64,000 bases of DNA from Solirubrum puertoriconensis (GTDB lineage: Bacteria; Bacteroidota; Bacteroidia; Cytophagales; Hymenobacteraceae): contig NZ_LNAL01000008.1 in NCBI RefSeq assembly GCF_001483135.1, positions 1,178,001 to 1,242,000 on the forward strand. The letters run 5' to 3'. The position numbers and the translations under genes are program-made. The notes beneath the pieces were generated by a model. The model was not told the DNA's origin. It saw only the letters and a list, made by a program, of their open reading frames with translations, and ran no database searches. This document shows positions 17,116 to 25,962 of the stretch, in pieces (the first letter of the stretch is position 1; the number at the start of each line of letters is the position of its first letter).

Positions 17116-18690
17116 ATGCAGAAGGATTGCCGTACCGTATGGGCCAATTGCCTGCGCGTCATCCGGAGCAGTGTCGGAGAGCAGAGCTTCCGTACGTGGT
17201 TTGAACCCATCGTACCGGTAGGCCTGCAGAAGAACCTGCTCATTATACAGGTTCCGAGTCAGTTCTTTTACGAATGGCTGGAGGAGCACTACGTTGATGT
17301 GCTCAAGAAAGCCATTGTGCAGGAGCTCGGCTCCGAAGGCCAGCTTGAGTACTCCATTGTAGTAGACCAAGGCAACGAGCAAGCACGCCCCCGTACCGTA
17401 AACCTGCCTGCCACCCGTGGCGGAGCGCCTCATCGGCCGCCCACGCACACGCCCATGGCAGCCCAGGTACGGCCCATGGCCCCGCAACAACCTAACGGCG
17501 CCGCACAACCCGCACAGCAAAACTTTGCCGGTGCCAACAGTGCTGCTTACCCCAAGCGCCAGACGCCGCCGGCCGCTGCTGCAGCCGTAGCTGCCGCGGC
17601 CGTAGCACCGCCACCGCTGCGCAACCCCTTCGAGGTGCGCGCCGTGTCGGACCGCAGCTACCTGGATTCGCAGCTGAATCAGAACTACACGTTCACGAAC
17701 TACATCGAGGGTTCGTGCAACCGTTTGGCCCGTTCAGCTGGCTGGGCCGTGGCCAACAAGCCCGGCACTACCTCCTTCAACCCGCTAATGATTTACGGCG
17801 GAGTGGGCCTAGGTAAAACGCACCTGGTGCAGGCCATTGGCAACCACATCAAGGAGCACTCCGGCAACAAGTTCGTGCTGTACGTGTCGGCCGAAAAGTT
17901 TACCAACCAGTTTATCGAAAGCCTGAAAACCAACTCGGTACAGGATTTCGGCAACTTCTACCTGCTGGTTGATATCCTGATTCTGGACGACGTGCAGTTC
18001 CTGGCCGGCAAAGACCGCACCCAGGAAATGTTCTTCCACATCTTCAACCACCTGCACCAGGCCGGAAAACAGGTTATTATGACCTCCGACGTGCCGCCGC
18101 GCGAGCTGAAAGGGTTTGAAGAGCGTTTGTTGTCGCGCTTTAAGTGGGGCCTCACCGCCGACCTGCAAAGCCCCGATTTCGAAACACGCGTGGCCATCAT
18201 CATGAACAAGATGCAGGCCGACGGCATCGACATCCCGCCGCAGGTGGTGGAGTACCTCGCGTACTCCGTCGAGACGAACGTGCGCGAGCTGGAAGGCGTG
18301 CTGATTTCGCTCATTGCGCAGTCGAGCCTCACGCGCCGCGAAATTGACCTGGAAATGGCCAAGCAGGCTCTGCGCCACATTATTGAGGACGTAGAGGCGG
18401 AGGTAAACCTCGACTTTATCCAGAAAACCGTAGCCGAGCACTTCGGCATTGCTGTTGACTTGCTGAAGGCCAAAACCCGCAAAAAAGAGGTAGTTACCGC
18501 ACGCCAGGTAGCTATGTACTTCGCCAAGGAGCACACCAACCATTCGCTCAAGAGCATTGGTTACCACTTCGGCGGCCGCGACCACAGCACCGTTATTCAC
18601 TCGGTGCAAACCGTATCGGACCTGATTGATTCGGACAAAACGTTCCGCACCACCATTCAGGAGCTGCGCAAGAAGTTCACGGGCAAGTAA
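17116..18690 (+). CDS. dnaA: Chromosomal replication initiator protein DnaA
   Basis: A 524-residue AAA+ initiator that binds DnaA boxes and opens oriC. Domain I is at the N-terminus (MQKDCRTVWANCLRVIRSSV, then EQSFRTWFEPI), followed by a Pro/Ala/Gln-rich linker (about 90-170). Domain III has Walker A GGVGLGKTHL (228-237) and Walker B ILDDVQFLAGK. Domain IV ends with the DNA-binding signature GGRDHSTVIHSV. The linker has a run of alanines (PPAAAAAVAAAAVA). The length is slightly above average because of the linker. The P-loop Leu-Gly is written with a CCTAGG motif (17808-17813). The gene is followed by a family B repeat and a strong terminator. No cluster of DnaA boxes was found next to it. 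Confidence 0.97.
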   Translation: MQKDCRTVWANCLRVIRSSVGEQSFRTWFEPIVPVGLQKNLLIIQVPSQFFYEWLEEHYVDVLKKAIVQELGSEGQLEYSIVVDQGNEQARPRTVNLPATRGGAPHRPPTHTPMAAQVRPMAPQQPNGAAQPAQQNFAGANSAAYPKRQTPPAAAAAVAAAAVAPPPLRNPFEVRAVSDRSYLDSQLNQNYTFTNYIEGSCNRLARSAGWAVANKPGTTSFNPLMIYGGVGLGKTHLVQAIGNHIKEHSGNKFVLYVSAEKFTNQFIESLKTNSVQDFGNFYLLVDILILDDVQFLAGKDRTQEMFFHIFNHLHQAGKQVIMTSDVPPRELKGFEERLLSRFKWGLTADLQSPDFETRVAIIMNKMQADGIDIPPQVVEYLAYSVETNVRELEGVLISLIAQSSLTRREIDLEMAKQALRHIIEDVEAEVNLDFIQKTVAEHFGIAVDLLKAKTRKKEVVTARQVAMYFAKEHTNHSLKSIGYHFGGRDHSTVIHSVQTVSDLIDSDKTFRTTIQELRKKFTGK

Positions 18691-18696
18691 CCTGTA

Positions 18697-18820
18697 ACGC
18701 GGTGTAGCGCGGGCTTGGCTACGCCTTCCTTTGGTTCAGCCCGCGTTTGCCAGAACATATTCGTCTGAGCAGTTACGCGCGGTACCAATCGTTCACGCAA
18801 ACGCGGGCTGAAGCCCGACA
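18697..18820. repeat. Dispersed repeat family B, downstream of dnaA
   Basis: TTCAGCCCGCGTTTGC (18735-18750) and its exact complement at 18797-18812 form a 16-bp inverted repeat. The left copy's short palindrome (GTAGCGCGGGCTT then TTCAGCCCGCG) is interrupted by about 18 extra bases. It is the same family as at 7043-7268 and 36309-36412. Confidence 0.75.
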
Positions 18821-18823
18821 TAG

Positions 18824-18851
18824 AAAAAGCCCGCATTGCTGCGGGCTTTTT
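18824..18851. terminator. Intrinsic terminator after dnaA (likely bidirectional)
   Basis: AAAAAGCCCGC and GCGGGCTTTTT form a perfect 11-bp stem with loop ATTGCT, with an A-run before and a T-run after. It lies between dnaA (plus) and the membrane protein gene (minus), so it can serve both. Confidence 0.85.
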
Positions 18852-18872
18852 ACGTTTTAGAGCACCTAGGGC

Positions 18873-19370
18873 TTACAAATCGGAAGCCGAACGCTCGCGC
18901 AGCTCCAAACCATTGCGCTGGGCAAAGTTGCTGAGCATGCCGCGCAGGTTTTGCCGGCGCATGCGGCCGCGCACCTGGCGCAGGTTGAGCGAGTAGCTGG
19001 TGCCATCGTGCAGGCGGAGCAGCAATTGGTTGGGCTCTAGGTCGAGTGCGCGCATTTCTTTGGCGGCAAAGGGCTGCTTGGGGGCAAACAGGCCGGGCTT
19101 GTGCACCAAATAATCGGGCGTGATTTCGAGGTAGGTTTGGGTGCCGAAGAGGGGCAGGTTCTGCACCGAGATGTAGAGCAGAAACACCACCGCCAGACCT
19201 AGGAACATCCAATCGAGGTAGCGCAATACGCCGGGCGTACGATTAGGGTCGCCGAGGATGGACAGCAGGGGGTAAGCCACAGCTACCAAGCCGAACACAA
19301 ACTGCCCGAAAAACGGTACGCGAGAGGTGTTGGCCGGCTGCAGACCAATGCGAGTATATGATGACGGCAT
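18873..19370 (-). CDS. Hypothetical membrane protein (PH-like domain)
   Basis: A 165-residue protein with two membrane segments near the N-terminus (FGQFVFGLVAVAYPLLSI and WMFLGLAVVFLLYISV). They are followed by a cytoplasmic domain, about residues 75-165, with YLEITPDYLVHKPGL, MRALDLEPNQLLLRLHDGTSYSLNL and a basic stretch RGRMRRQNLRG. This is the layout of small bacterial PH-like membrane proteins (YdbT/YcxB-like). Function unknown. It is monocistronic and shares the dnaA terminator. Confidence 0.65.
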   Translation of the reverse strand: MPSSYTRIGLQPANTSRVPFFGQFVFGLVAVAYPLLSILGDPNRTPGVLRYLDWMFLGLAVVFLLYISVQNLPLFGTQTYLEITPDYLVHKPGLFAPKQPFAAKEMRALDLEPNQLLLRLHDGTSYSLNLRQVRGRMRRQNLRGMLSNFAQRNGLELRERSASDL

Positions 19371-19473
19371 AGGCAGGGGAGAGATTCAGCCGGCAAAACT
19401 AATACAAAACCGCCGGGTGCGGACTTAAGCACCCGGGGCGGCAACACGGTGGGGTGCTGCCCCGGGTGGCTGT

Positions 19474-19899
19474 TTACTGCAGCTTGGCTTCCAAAGTCAT
19501 TTCGGGTACGGCCGATAACAGCTGCGAAATGGGGCAGTTTTGCTTGGCGTCTTCGGCATAACGCTGGAAATCCTCGGCGCTGAGGTTGGGTACCTGGCCG
19601 GAGGTGCTTACGGCAATCTTCACCACCTTCGGCGACATATTGCCCGGATCGAGCGTCACCTTCGACTCGGTGCTCACCTGCGTGGGCGAGTAGCCTTCGC
19701 GGGTAAGCAGGCTCACCAGGTACATGGTGTAGCAAGCGGCGTGGGCGGCCCCAATCAGTTCCTCGGGGTTGGTGCCTTTCTGGCCTTCGAACCGGGTGCC
19801 TACCGAATAAGGCGCTTTTACTACGCCGCTCTGGGTAGTGATTTCGCCACTGCCTTTGATGTCGCCGTTCCAGACGGCCGTACCGCGTTGGTTGATCAT
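19474..19899 (-). CDS. OsmC family peroxiredoxin
   Basis: A 141-residue thiol peroxidase that detoxifies organic hydroperoxides. The motifs are GTRFEGQKGTNPEELIGAAHAACY, with the first Cys at residue 56, and QNCPISQLLSA, with the second Cys at 122. The intact Cys pair, Glu47 and the typical N-terminal strand-rich domain fit the OsmC/Ohr family, and the length and start (RGTAVWNGDIKGSG) are closer to OsmC than Ohr. The ATG at 19899 is chosen because the longer frame adds a non-family N-terminus. It is divergent from the hypothetical membrane protein at 20010. Confidence 0.9.
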   Translation of the reverse strand: MINQRGTAVWNGDIKGSGEITTQSGVVKAPYSVGTRFEGQKGTNPEELIGAAHAACYTMYLVSLLTREGYSPTQVSTESKVTLDPGNMSPKVVKIAVSTSGQVPNLSAEDFQRYAEDAKQNCPISQLLSAVPEMTLEAKLQ

Positions 19900-20009
19900 G
19901 GTGTTTGGATTATAAGGGGTGAGAGGATGTGCTAATTTAGAGTAGCATACCACCAGCATATGGCAGATGTTTGGTGAACTTTACCTGCCCCAGTATCACC
20001 TATTCGTAT

Positions 20010-20531
20010 ATGCCTCAGGCAAACATCCCTTTCGCAACTCCACTTAGCTTTTTTCGGAGCTTGGTTATTGGTCTAGGCTGGCTAGGTGGTATGTTCTGGT
20101 TGATTGATGCATTAGCAAACTACTTCTCAGTTGAGACGACCAGTAGCTCTCTGCGTCTCTATTTTAATTTGGCAATGGTAGGGCTTGGCTGGTTATGGCC
20201 GCTAGCTGTTGGTTTGCAGCTTAAGGCCTCATCTATGCTACGAGTTTTACTCGGTGGGTTGAGCATAGTGCTGCTGTTCCCGTCCGTATTGTTCTTTGGA
20301 CTTGTTTGGGTTATCGACCGCGCAGATTGGAATAACGAGCAGGTGTTATTTGTCAAGAGGCATGAGCCGAGCACTCAGGTTGTGGTGCAATCAAGGAATG
20401 CTCAGTTTGCCACTCTAAGCACGAGCTACCGTACCGTACAGCTAACGCCGATGCTAGACCTATGGCAGCGCATTGAACCCGTAGATACGGCCACTTTCGA
20501 CACAACGGGCTGGCAGCGCGTACCGCAATAG
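20010..20531 (+). CDS. Hypothetical membrane protein
   Basis: A 173-residue protein with three hydrophobic segments (SLVIGLGWLGGMFWLIDAL, LAMVGLGWLWPLAVGL and LGGLSIVLLFPSVLFFGLVWVI) and a soluble C-terminal tail of about 70 residues. I recognise no family. The coding sequence is less GC-rich than the neighbours and lacks CCTAGG apart from a related CTAGG, suggesting later acquisition. The ATG at 20010 is preferred to a TTG 13 codons upstream. It is followed after 42 bases by the GH3 gene, which it may precede in an operon. Confidence 0.6.
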   Translation: MPQANIPFATPLSFFRSLVIGLGWLGGMFWLIDALANYFSVETTSSSLRLYFNLAMVGLGWLWPLAVGLQLKASSMLRVLLGGLSIVLLFPSVLFFGLVWVIDRADWNNEQVLFVKRHEPSTQVVVQSRNAQFATLSTSYRTVQLTPMLDLWQRIEPVDTATFDTTGWQRVPQ

Positions 20532-20573
20532 CCGCTACATTTACCGCCCCGCCTTTTCCTCAAGTTCTTCCGC

Positions 20574-22067
20574 ATGGGCCTGAAGTCCTTCCTGAGCCGC
20601 CCGCTCGCCGCCTACACCGTTAGTCAGTACCAGAAATGGGCGCACCAGCCCGAGGTGGCCCAGCAGCGCATTTTGCAGAACCTGCTGCAGCAAGGCACCG
20701 CCACGGCCTTCGGCCACGACCACGGCCTGGCCGATGTGCGCTCGGTGCGGGACTTTCAGCGCCAAGTGCCGGTGCGCGACTACGAGGCCCTAGGTGCGTA
20801 CTTCAACCGGGTGAAGGAAGGGAAGCGGGACGTGCTCTGGCCGGGCAAGCCGCTGTACCTGGCTAAAACATCGGGCACCACCTCCGGGACCAAGTACATC
20901 CCCATCAGCCAGGACAGCATTGGCAACCACATCAACGGCGCCAAGGATGCCTTGCTGCACTACGTGCACCGCACGGGCAAGCCGCAGTTTCTAGATGGCA
21001 AGCTCATCTTTCTCTCAGGTTCGCCCGAGCTGGAAGAGGTAGGCGGCATCCCGACGGGGCGTTTGTCGGGCATCAGCAACCACCACGTGCCGGCTTACCT
21101 GCGCCGCAACCAGCTGCCGAGCTACGCCACCAACTGCATCGAGGATTGGGAGCAGAAGCTCGACCGCATCGTGGACGAAACCCTAGGTCAGCCGATGACG
21201 CTGATTTCGGGCATACCGCCGTGGGTGCAGATGTACTTCGACCGGCTTACTGCCCGCACGGGCAAGCTGGTGGGCGAGGTGTTTCCGGCGTTTCAGCTGT
21301 TCGTGTACGGCGGCGTCAACTTCGAGCCGTACCGCCGCAAGCTGCTCGAGAGCATCGGCCGCTCGGTAGATACGCTGGAGCTTTTTCCGGCATCGGAGGG
21401 CTTCTTTGCTTTTCAGGACGAGCCCGGCAACCCCGGCATGCTGCTGCTTGCCAACGCGGGCATTTACTTCGAGTTTATTCCGGCCGAGCGTTTCTTCGAG
21501 CCCAACCCGCCGCGCCTGACGCTGGCCGAGGTAGAGCTGGATAAGAACTACGCCTTGGTGGTAAGCTCCAACGCCGGCCTGTGGGGCTACTCCGTGGGCG
21601 ACACCGTGCGCTTTACCAGCCTGCGCCCGCACCGCGTGGTGGTATCGGGCCGCATCAAGCACTTCTTGTCGGCCTTCGGCGAGCACGTAATTGGCGAGGA
21701 AGTGGAGCAGACCTTGCGCGAGGCGCTGCAGCAGTTCGCGGAGGTAGAAGTGACGGAGTTTACCGTGGCTCCGCGCGTGAGTGAAAACAAAGCCGAGCTC
21801 TCGCGCCACGAGTGGCTGGTGGAGTTTGCCCGCCCGCCCCACGACCTAGGTGCCTTCGCCGCAGCACTGGACGCAGGCCTGCGCCGCCGTAACGTGTACT
21901 ACGACGACTTGCTGGCGGGCAACATCCTTGCGCCGCTGCTGCTGACGCCGCTGCCGGCTGGCGCTTTTCAGCGCTACATGAAAAGCCAAGGCAAACTAGG
22001 CGGGCAAAACAAAGTGCCTAGGTTGAGCAACGACCGGAAGCTGGCCGAGGGGCTGATGCGCAACTAA
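20574..22067 (+). CDS. GH3 auxin-responsive promoter family protein (acyl-adenylate-forming)
   Basis: A 497-residue enzyme of the bacterial GH3-like family, a branch of the ANL superfamily that adenylates carboxylic acids and, in plants, joins them to amino acids. Visible landmarks are the ATP-binding TSGTTSGTKYIPIS at about residue 99-112, LFVYGGVNFEPYRR, LFPASEGFFAFQD, YALVVSSNAGLWGYSVGDTVRF and SGRIKHFLSAFGEHV. It has no signal peptide. The acid it activates cannot be told from sequence. It contains four CCTAGG motifs. Confidence 0.88.
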   Translation: MGLKSFLSRPLAAYTVSQYQKWAHQPEVAQQRILQNLLQQGTATAFGHDHGLADVRSVRDFQRQVPVRDYEALGAYFNRVKEGKRDVLWPGKPLYLAKTSGTTSGTKYIPISQDSIGNHINGAKDALLHYVHRTGKPQFLDGKLIFLSGSPELEEVGGIPTGRLSGISNHHVPAYLRRNQLPSYATNCIEDWEQKLDRIVDETLGQPMTLISGIPPWVQMYFDRLTARTGKLVGEVFPAFQLFVYGGVNFEPYRRKLLESIGRSVDTLELFPASEGFFAFQDEPGNPGMLLLANAGIYFEFIPAERFFEPNPPRLTLAEVELDKNYALVVSSNAGLWGYSVGDTVRFTSLRPHRVVVSGRIKHFLSAFGEHVIGEEVEQTLREALQQFAEVEVTEFTVAPRVSENKAELSRHEWLVEFARPPHDLGAFAAALDAGLRRRNVYYDDLLAGNILAPLLLTPLPAGAFQRYMKSQGKLGGQNKVPRLSNDRKLAEGLMRN

Positions 22068-22094
22068 GGCCTGTATTACGATACAAAGAGGTAA

Positions 22095-22526
22095 ATGCAG
22101 CAAGGTAAAATAAGAGTAGCAGCCACTATCGATAATGATGGTGACTGCAGGTTATTCCTTAAAGTATCTAAGTTGGATGTTAAAGCCGAATGCGCTTTTT
22201 GGGGGCATCCGGACCAATTCAAGGACTATGCTGATGCGCTGAAAAGCTTTCCTCGGAGTTTAAGCGATTGTGTGGTAACCGAACTAGGCGAAGAGCAACG
22301 AGGTTCCTGCCAACCTTACCTCTTACTCAAGGCCAGTTGCTATGATGACATGGGGCACACGGTGTTGCAGGTAATCACAAATAATAACCTACCGTTACCC
22401 TACGCTCAGCGGCTAGAGTTTTGCATTGAAGCCGAAGCAGCGTCGCTCAATCAATTGGGGGTTCTGCTTGCCCATTGGGACATTGAGCAGACACCGGAGG
22501 TAGTCTGGGAAGCACGAATCAGCTGA
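22095..22526 (+). CDS. Hypothetical protein
   Basis: A 143-residue soluble protein with no family I recognise. It begins MQQGKIRVAATIDNDGDCRLFLKV and contains four Cys, an FWGHPDQFKDYADALKSFP stretch and a C-terminal helix LNQLGVLLAHWDIEQ. It is acidic and strand-rich at the start. The coding sequence is visibly less GC-rich than the GH3 gene 27 bases upstream and has no CCTAGG. It may be co-transcribed with GH3 but its composition suggests a separate origin. The small, acidic nature would also fit an immunity-type protein; no toxin is seen next to it. Confidence 0.5.
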   Translation: MQQGKIRVAATIDNDGDCRLFLKVSKLDVKAECAFWGHPDQFKDYADALKSFPRSLSDCVVTELGEEQRGSCQPYLLLKASCYDDMGHTVLQVITNNNLPLPYAQRLEFCIEAEAASLNQLGVLLAHWDIEQTPEVVWEARIS

Positions 22527-22560
22527 GACTGCTAGCCTTTCATGTGCAGATTCAGCATCT

Positions 22561-23565
22561 CTACCGCAGCTTGCGCCGTTGCTCCTCGATGCGGGCGTAA
22601 GTCTTGTTAAAAAAGCGGTTGCGCTCTTTCTCCGACACCTGGCTGATAAGCGTTGATTTCTCCGTCTGAACGCGCATCCACTGTTTCACCTCGGCGCAGA
22701 AGGAGGCATCGGTGGTGTGCAGGTAATCCATGCCGTTGTAGCTTACCAGCACGCGGTCGTGGCCCTCGGCGGCGGTGTGAATGGTGTTGTCGAGCAGCAG
22801 GATTTCGTTGAAGTAAAGCTGATAGGGGGCCACCTCTAGGTTGTTGCGCAGGGTACGGCCCGTTAGGGCTTGCCGCTGAATATGCTGCACCAACGCCTCC
22901 AGCGCATCGAGCAAACGGGGAATGTCGGCGGGCTGCTCATACAGGCCGGCGTCGAGGTAGTACTCGATTTGCCGCAGGGTGCTGTTTACCGTTTCGTCGT
23001 TCCAGATTTCGACGGTGGGCATGCGCAGGTACTGCTCGGCGGCGGCGGCTCCGGCGGCTATTACGTCGTCGGGGATGTGCTGGGCGGCGTAGCGTAGGTT
23101 GCTGAAAGTCGCTACGGTTTTGATGGTTTTCAGCCAGAAAAACACCTTAAACCGAGCCAGCTCCGGAAACAGAAAGTGGTAAATGGCCGGAATATCCTTG
23201 GCGGCGTAGCTGATGTGCGCGTTGGCCGCGGCCGCTTGGCCAAAGTAGCTGGCCGTGTAGCGCAGATAGTCGCCAATGCCGCCGGGTTGGGCGTTGATGC
23301 TCATGCGCTGAAACGTAACCGACTCGCGCGGGCTGGCGAGCAAATCGGTAAGCGGCAGCTGAAAGTGCTGGGCCAGGCGAGTGGCTTCGTCGAGCGACAA
23401 AGCGGTTTCGCCGCGCAGGCGGCGGTAGGCGCTATCGGTGCTCAGCTGCAGCACATCGGCTACCTCATCAACCAGCGACAAATGCGCGGGTAAGTGCCCC
23501 CGCAGGCGGGCGAAAAACGCCGCTTGGGCGGGCAGCGCAGGAGCAGACTTAACGGATAACGCCAT
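22561..23565 (-). CDS. Helix-turn-helix transcriptional regulator with large C-terminal domain
   Basis: A 334-residue regulator. The N-terminal HTH reads LSLVDEVADVLQLSTDSAYRRLRGETALSLDEATRLAQHFQLPL, at about residues 29-72, an XRE-like domain with the recognition helix near SAYRRLRG. The remaining 260 residues are helical, with paired Tyr/Phe/Trp (TASYFGQAAAANAHISYAAKD, HFLFPELARFKVFFWLKT), and probably form a ligand- or dimerisation domain. This organisation is common in Cytophagales, but its regulon is unknown. It diverges from the small OM barrel gene at 23788. Confidence 0.75.
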   Translation of the reverse strand: MALSVKSAPALPAQAAFFARLRGHLPAHLSLVDEVADVLQLSTDSAYRRLRGETALSLDEATRLAQHFQLPLTDLLASPRESVTFQRMSINAQPGGIGDYLRYTASYFGQAAAANAHISYAAKDIPAIYHFLFPELARFKVFFWLKTIKTVATFSNLRYAAQHIPDDVIAAGAAAAEQYLRMPTVEIWNDETVNSTLRQIEYYLDAGLYEQPADIPRLLDALEALVQHIQRQALTGRTLRNNLEVAPYQLYFNEILLLDNTIHTAAEGHDRVLVSYNGMDYLHTTDASFCAEVKQWMRVQTEKSTLISQVSEKERNRFFNKTYARIEEQRRKLR

Positions 23566-23787
23566 AAAACGCGAGCAGCAGGCCTAGGTAATACTTGCGA
23601 AAATTGAGTAAGCAGGCTGCCGAAGTTGCAAAAAACACTTGTTGCTGCAAATCCGGCCGGCGCTGGGGTGGGGTTTTGCGCTTTCTGCAACCGGCAGGTT
23701 TGGAGAGCCCTTGAAGGCCGTTGGGCAGTGGGTAAACGGAGTTTTAGTTTTGGTCAGTGCTCCTTATCACCTAGCCCAAACCATGTC

Positions 23788-24381
23788 ATGAAGAAAACGC
23801 TACTCTGCCTTGCCGTTTTGCTGAGCGCCCACCTAGGGCACGCGCAGAAGACCGTTGTAAAAATTAATACCGTAAGCCTGCTGTACCGCACGGCTTCGGT
23901 GCTGGCCGAGCGGCAAGTGCACCCGGCGGCGAGCGTGCAACTGGGCATGTTTTACACCCCCAACACCGGCAAGATGTTCGACGACCGGGAGCTGTCGGGC
24001 TTTGGCATCACGCCCGAGGTGCGGTTTTATACCTCTGGCATCGCACTGCAAGGGTTCTACCTAGGGCTGTACACCCGCTACCAGCACTTTCAGGCGCACG
24101 AGGACATCAAGCAATCAATGTTCCCAACTCGCCCCGAAGACAACAACCTACCCGGACGGCCCATTGAGGGTTCCATCAACGCCGTCGGACTGGGCATGAC
24201 GGCCGGTTATCAATTTGCTTTAACCAAACGCCTCCGGCTCGACCCATTCGTGGGCCTGGGTTTCAACATAGCCTTCAGCAACGTAACCACGCCGGGCTTT
24301 ACCAACCACGAGTTTTACACCGCCCGAACCCACGACGGCGCCGAGCCACGACTGGGGCTGGCCGTGGGCTACGCGTTTTAG
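23788..24381 (+). CDS. Outer membrane beta-barrel protein, DUF3575-like
   Basis: A 197-residue exported protein. The signal peptide is MKKTLLCLAVLLSAHLGHAQ. The mature part is amphipathic strands: VVKINTVSLLYRTASVLAER, ITPEVRFYTSGIALQGFYLG, YTRYQHFQ, GLGMTAGYQFALTKRLRLDP, FVGLGFNIAFSN and PRLGLAVGYAF, ending in Phe, the usual OM-protein C-terminus. About eight strands are expected. No binding site is evident. Its stop overlaps by 4 bases (TTAG) with the stop of the convergent dioxygenase gene, as at 390-393. Confidence 0.75.
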   Translation: MKKTLLCLAVLLSAHLGHAQKTVVKINTVSLLYRTASVLAERQVHPAASVQLGMFYTPNTGKMFDDRELSGFGITPEVRFYTSGIALQGFYLGLYTRYQHFQAHEDIKQSMFPTRPEDNNLPGRPIEGSINAVGLGMTAGYQFALTKRLRLDPFVGLGFNIAFSNVTTPGFTNHEFYTARTHDGAEPRLGLAVGYAF

Positions 24382-25346
24382 GACTTCGCGCGCAAGGCCG
24401 GCCGCTGCGTGATTTCGTGGTAGCAAATCACGTCCTCGGCGAAGTAGTGCAGCACCATGCTTTGGCGCGTGCGGTGGGCATCCTGAATGGGGGTGCCGCC
24501 GTGCAGCAGGTTGGCGTGCCACAGCAGCACGTCGCCGGCTTGGGCGTGGAACTCCTCAGGCTGTAGCTGGTTTTGCTGCACCACGGCATCGATGGCGTTT
24601 TCGTAGGCTTTGTAGGCCGATTCGCCGATGGTGAAGTGCGTGTTGTCGTGGGGGTAATCGTTGTTGAGCACGTAGGGCAGGCGGTGGCTGCCGGGGTAAT
24701 AGAACACCGGGCCGTTGCTGGCGTCGATGTTCTCTAGGGCAATCCAGGCGGCCACCATGTACCCTAGGGGGTAGGTGGTCATGTGGATGGTATCGGAGTG
24801 GGCGCGCTGCTGACTGCCCTGGATGAAGTTGATGCTCTGGAACGGCTGCGTTACCGGTTTGCCCAGCAAAAAGCTGAGAACCGCGTGCAGCTCGGGCTTG
24901 GCTACAATGCGCCTTATCGCCTCCGATTGGTGAATGGCGAACATGATTTTGACGTGGCTGTAGCGCCAGTTGGCTTCGCCTTGCCCAATTAGCCGCTCAA
25001 TTTCGCTGTTTATGGTGGCTACCTCATCGGCTGTAAAAAAGCCGCGCAATACCATGTAGCCGCGTTCCGACCACGACCGAATACCCTCCTGAATAGCCAG
25101 CGAAAACTGCTCGAATCCGGGGTAGCTGGCAGCCACTTGGCGGCTGTCGTGCACATCGAAGCGCGGCGGCTCGCCGGCACCTAGGGCTTTGAAGTCGTCG
25201 GACGATACAGACTGGTACACCCGCTTGCGCAACCCGTAGCGGCGGTACAACTGCTCGTTATGGCGCAGCTTGCGCTGGTGCAGAAAGTTGTAAACCGTGT
25301 AAGTAAGCTTCAGGGAGCGAAGCTGATTGCGCAGGTAATCGAGCAT
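24378..25346 (-). CDS. Phytanoyl-CoA dioxygenase family protein
   Basis: A 322-residue Fe(II)/2-oxoglutarate-dependent oxygenase. The iron facial triad is seen as RAHSDT (His183, Asp185) and the distal LLWHANLLHGG (His282). Arg294 in RTRQSMVLHY would bind 2-oxoglutarate. YMVLRGFFTADEVATIN is the family entry motif. The N-terminal 60 residues are helical and basic. No secretion signal. The substrate is unknown; bacterial members hydroxylate lipids, amino acids or secondary metabolites. No biosynthetic genes flank it. Confidence 0.85.
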   Translation of the reverse strand: MLDYLRNQLRSLKLTYTVYNFLHQRKLRHNEQLYRRYGLRKRVYQSVSSDDFKALGAGEPPRFDVHDSRQVAASYPGFEQFSLAIQEGIRSWSERGYMVLRGFFTADEVATINSEIERLIGQGEANWRYSHVKIMFAIHQSEAIRRIVAKPELHAVLSFLLGKPVTQPFQSINFIQGSQQRAHSDTIHMTTYPLGYMVAAWIALENIDASNGPVFYYPGSHRLPYVLNNDYPHDNTHFTIGESAYKAYENAIDAVVQQNQLQPEEFHAQAGDVLLWHANLLHGGTPIQDAHRTRQSMVLHYFAEDVICYHEITQRPALRAKS

Positions 25347-25493
25347 TGGTAAGCTGCCATTATCAGTTCCGAAGTTACCGAAAAGCTATTGGTGTGGTCT
25401 TATGCCGCAGCATGAAGGAATTGTAAAGCGCGTTTATCGCAGTTAGTGCGTTCTTTGCTCAGGAGGCGTAAATGGCACTGCGCTCCAAAATGT

Positions 25494-25946
25494 ATGCGCA
25501 TTGCTTTCGACCTAGACAATACCCTTATTCGTGGCGTACATGCCTTCCCGCCGGAAGCTCCCAAACGCCGCATGTTGGCTTGGTTATTTGGCAAAGAGCA
25601 ACTGCGGCAAGGTATAGAAGAGCTCTGCGCTTACTGCCAGCAGCAGGGGCACGAGGTATGGGTATACACAACCTCCTACCGCAGCCTGGCATACATCCGG
25701 CGGTTGTTCTGGCTCTACGGCATTCAATTAAATGGGGTAATCAACCAAGCCCGGCACAACCGGGAAGCTCGTGTACAATGCAGCAAACATCCGCCGAGCT
25801 TTGGCATTGATTTGCTGATTGATGATGCTTCGGGTGTAGGAATTGAAGGAGACCGTTACGGGTTTCGGGTTATAATTATTGATCCGAAGGATGAGCAATG
25901 GACTGCTCGAGTTCGATCAGCTTTGCAGGAGAACCTTGCCAAGTAA
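25494..25946 (+). CDS. HAD-like hydrolase
   Basis: A 150-residue small HAD-fold protein. Motif I is AFDLDNTLIRG at the N-terminus (Asp6 and Asp8). Motif II is the Thr/Ser in VWVYTTSYRS, and DLLIDDASGVGIE gives the late Asp pair. It lacks an obvious cap domain, so it would act on exposed phosphate groups or have lost activity. The ATG at 25494 is chosen because the HAD motif begins immediately. Codon use is less GC-rich than in dxr and there is no CCTAGG. It is followed 16 bases later by the Gre-like gene, probably in one transcript. Confidence 0.75.
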   Translation: MRIAFDLDNTLIRGVHAFPPEAPKRRMLAWLFGKEQLRQGIEELCAYCQQQGHEVWVYTTSYRSLAYIRRLFWLYGIQLNGVINQARHNREARVQCSKHPPSFGIDLLIDDASGVGIEGDRYGFRVIIIDPKDEQWTARVRSALQENLAK

Positions 25947-25962
25947 GCCTTTGTACGCGTTT

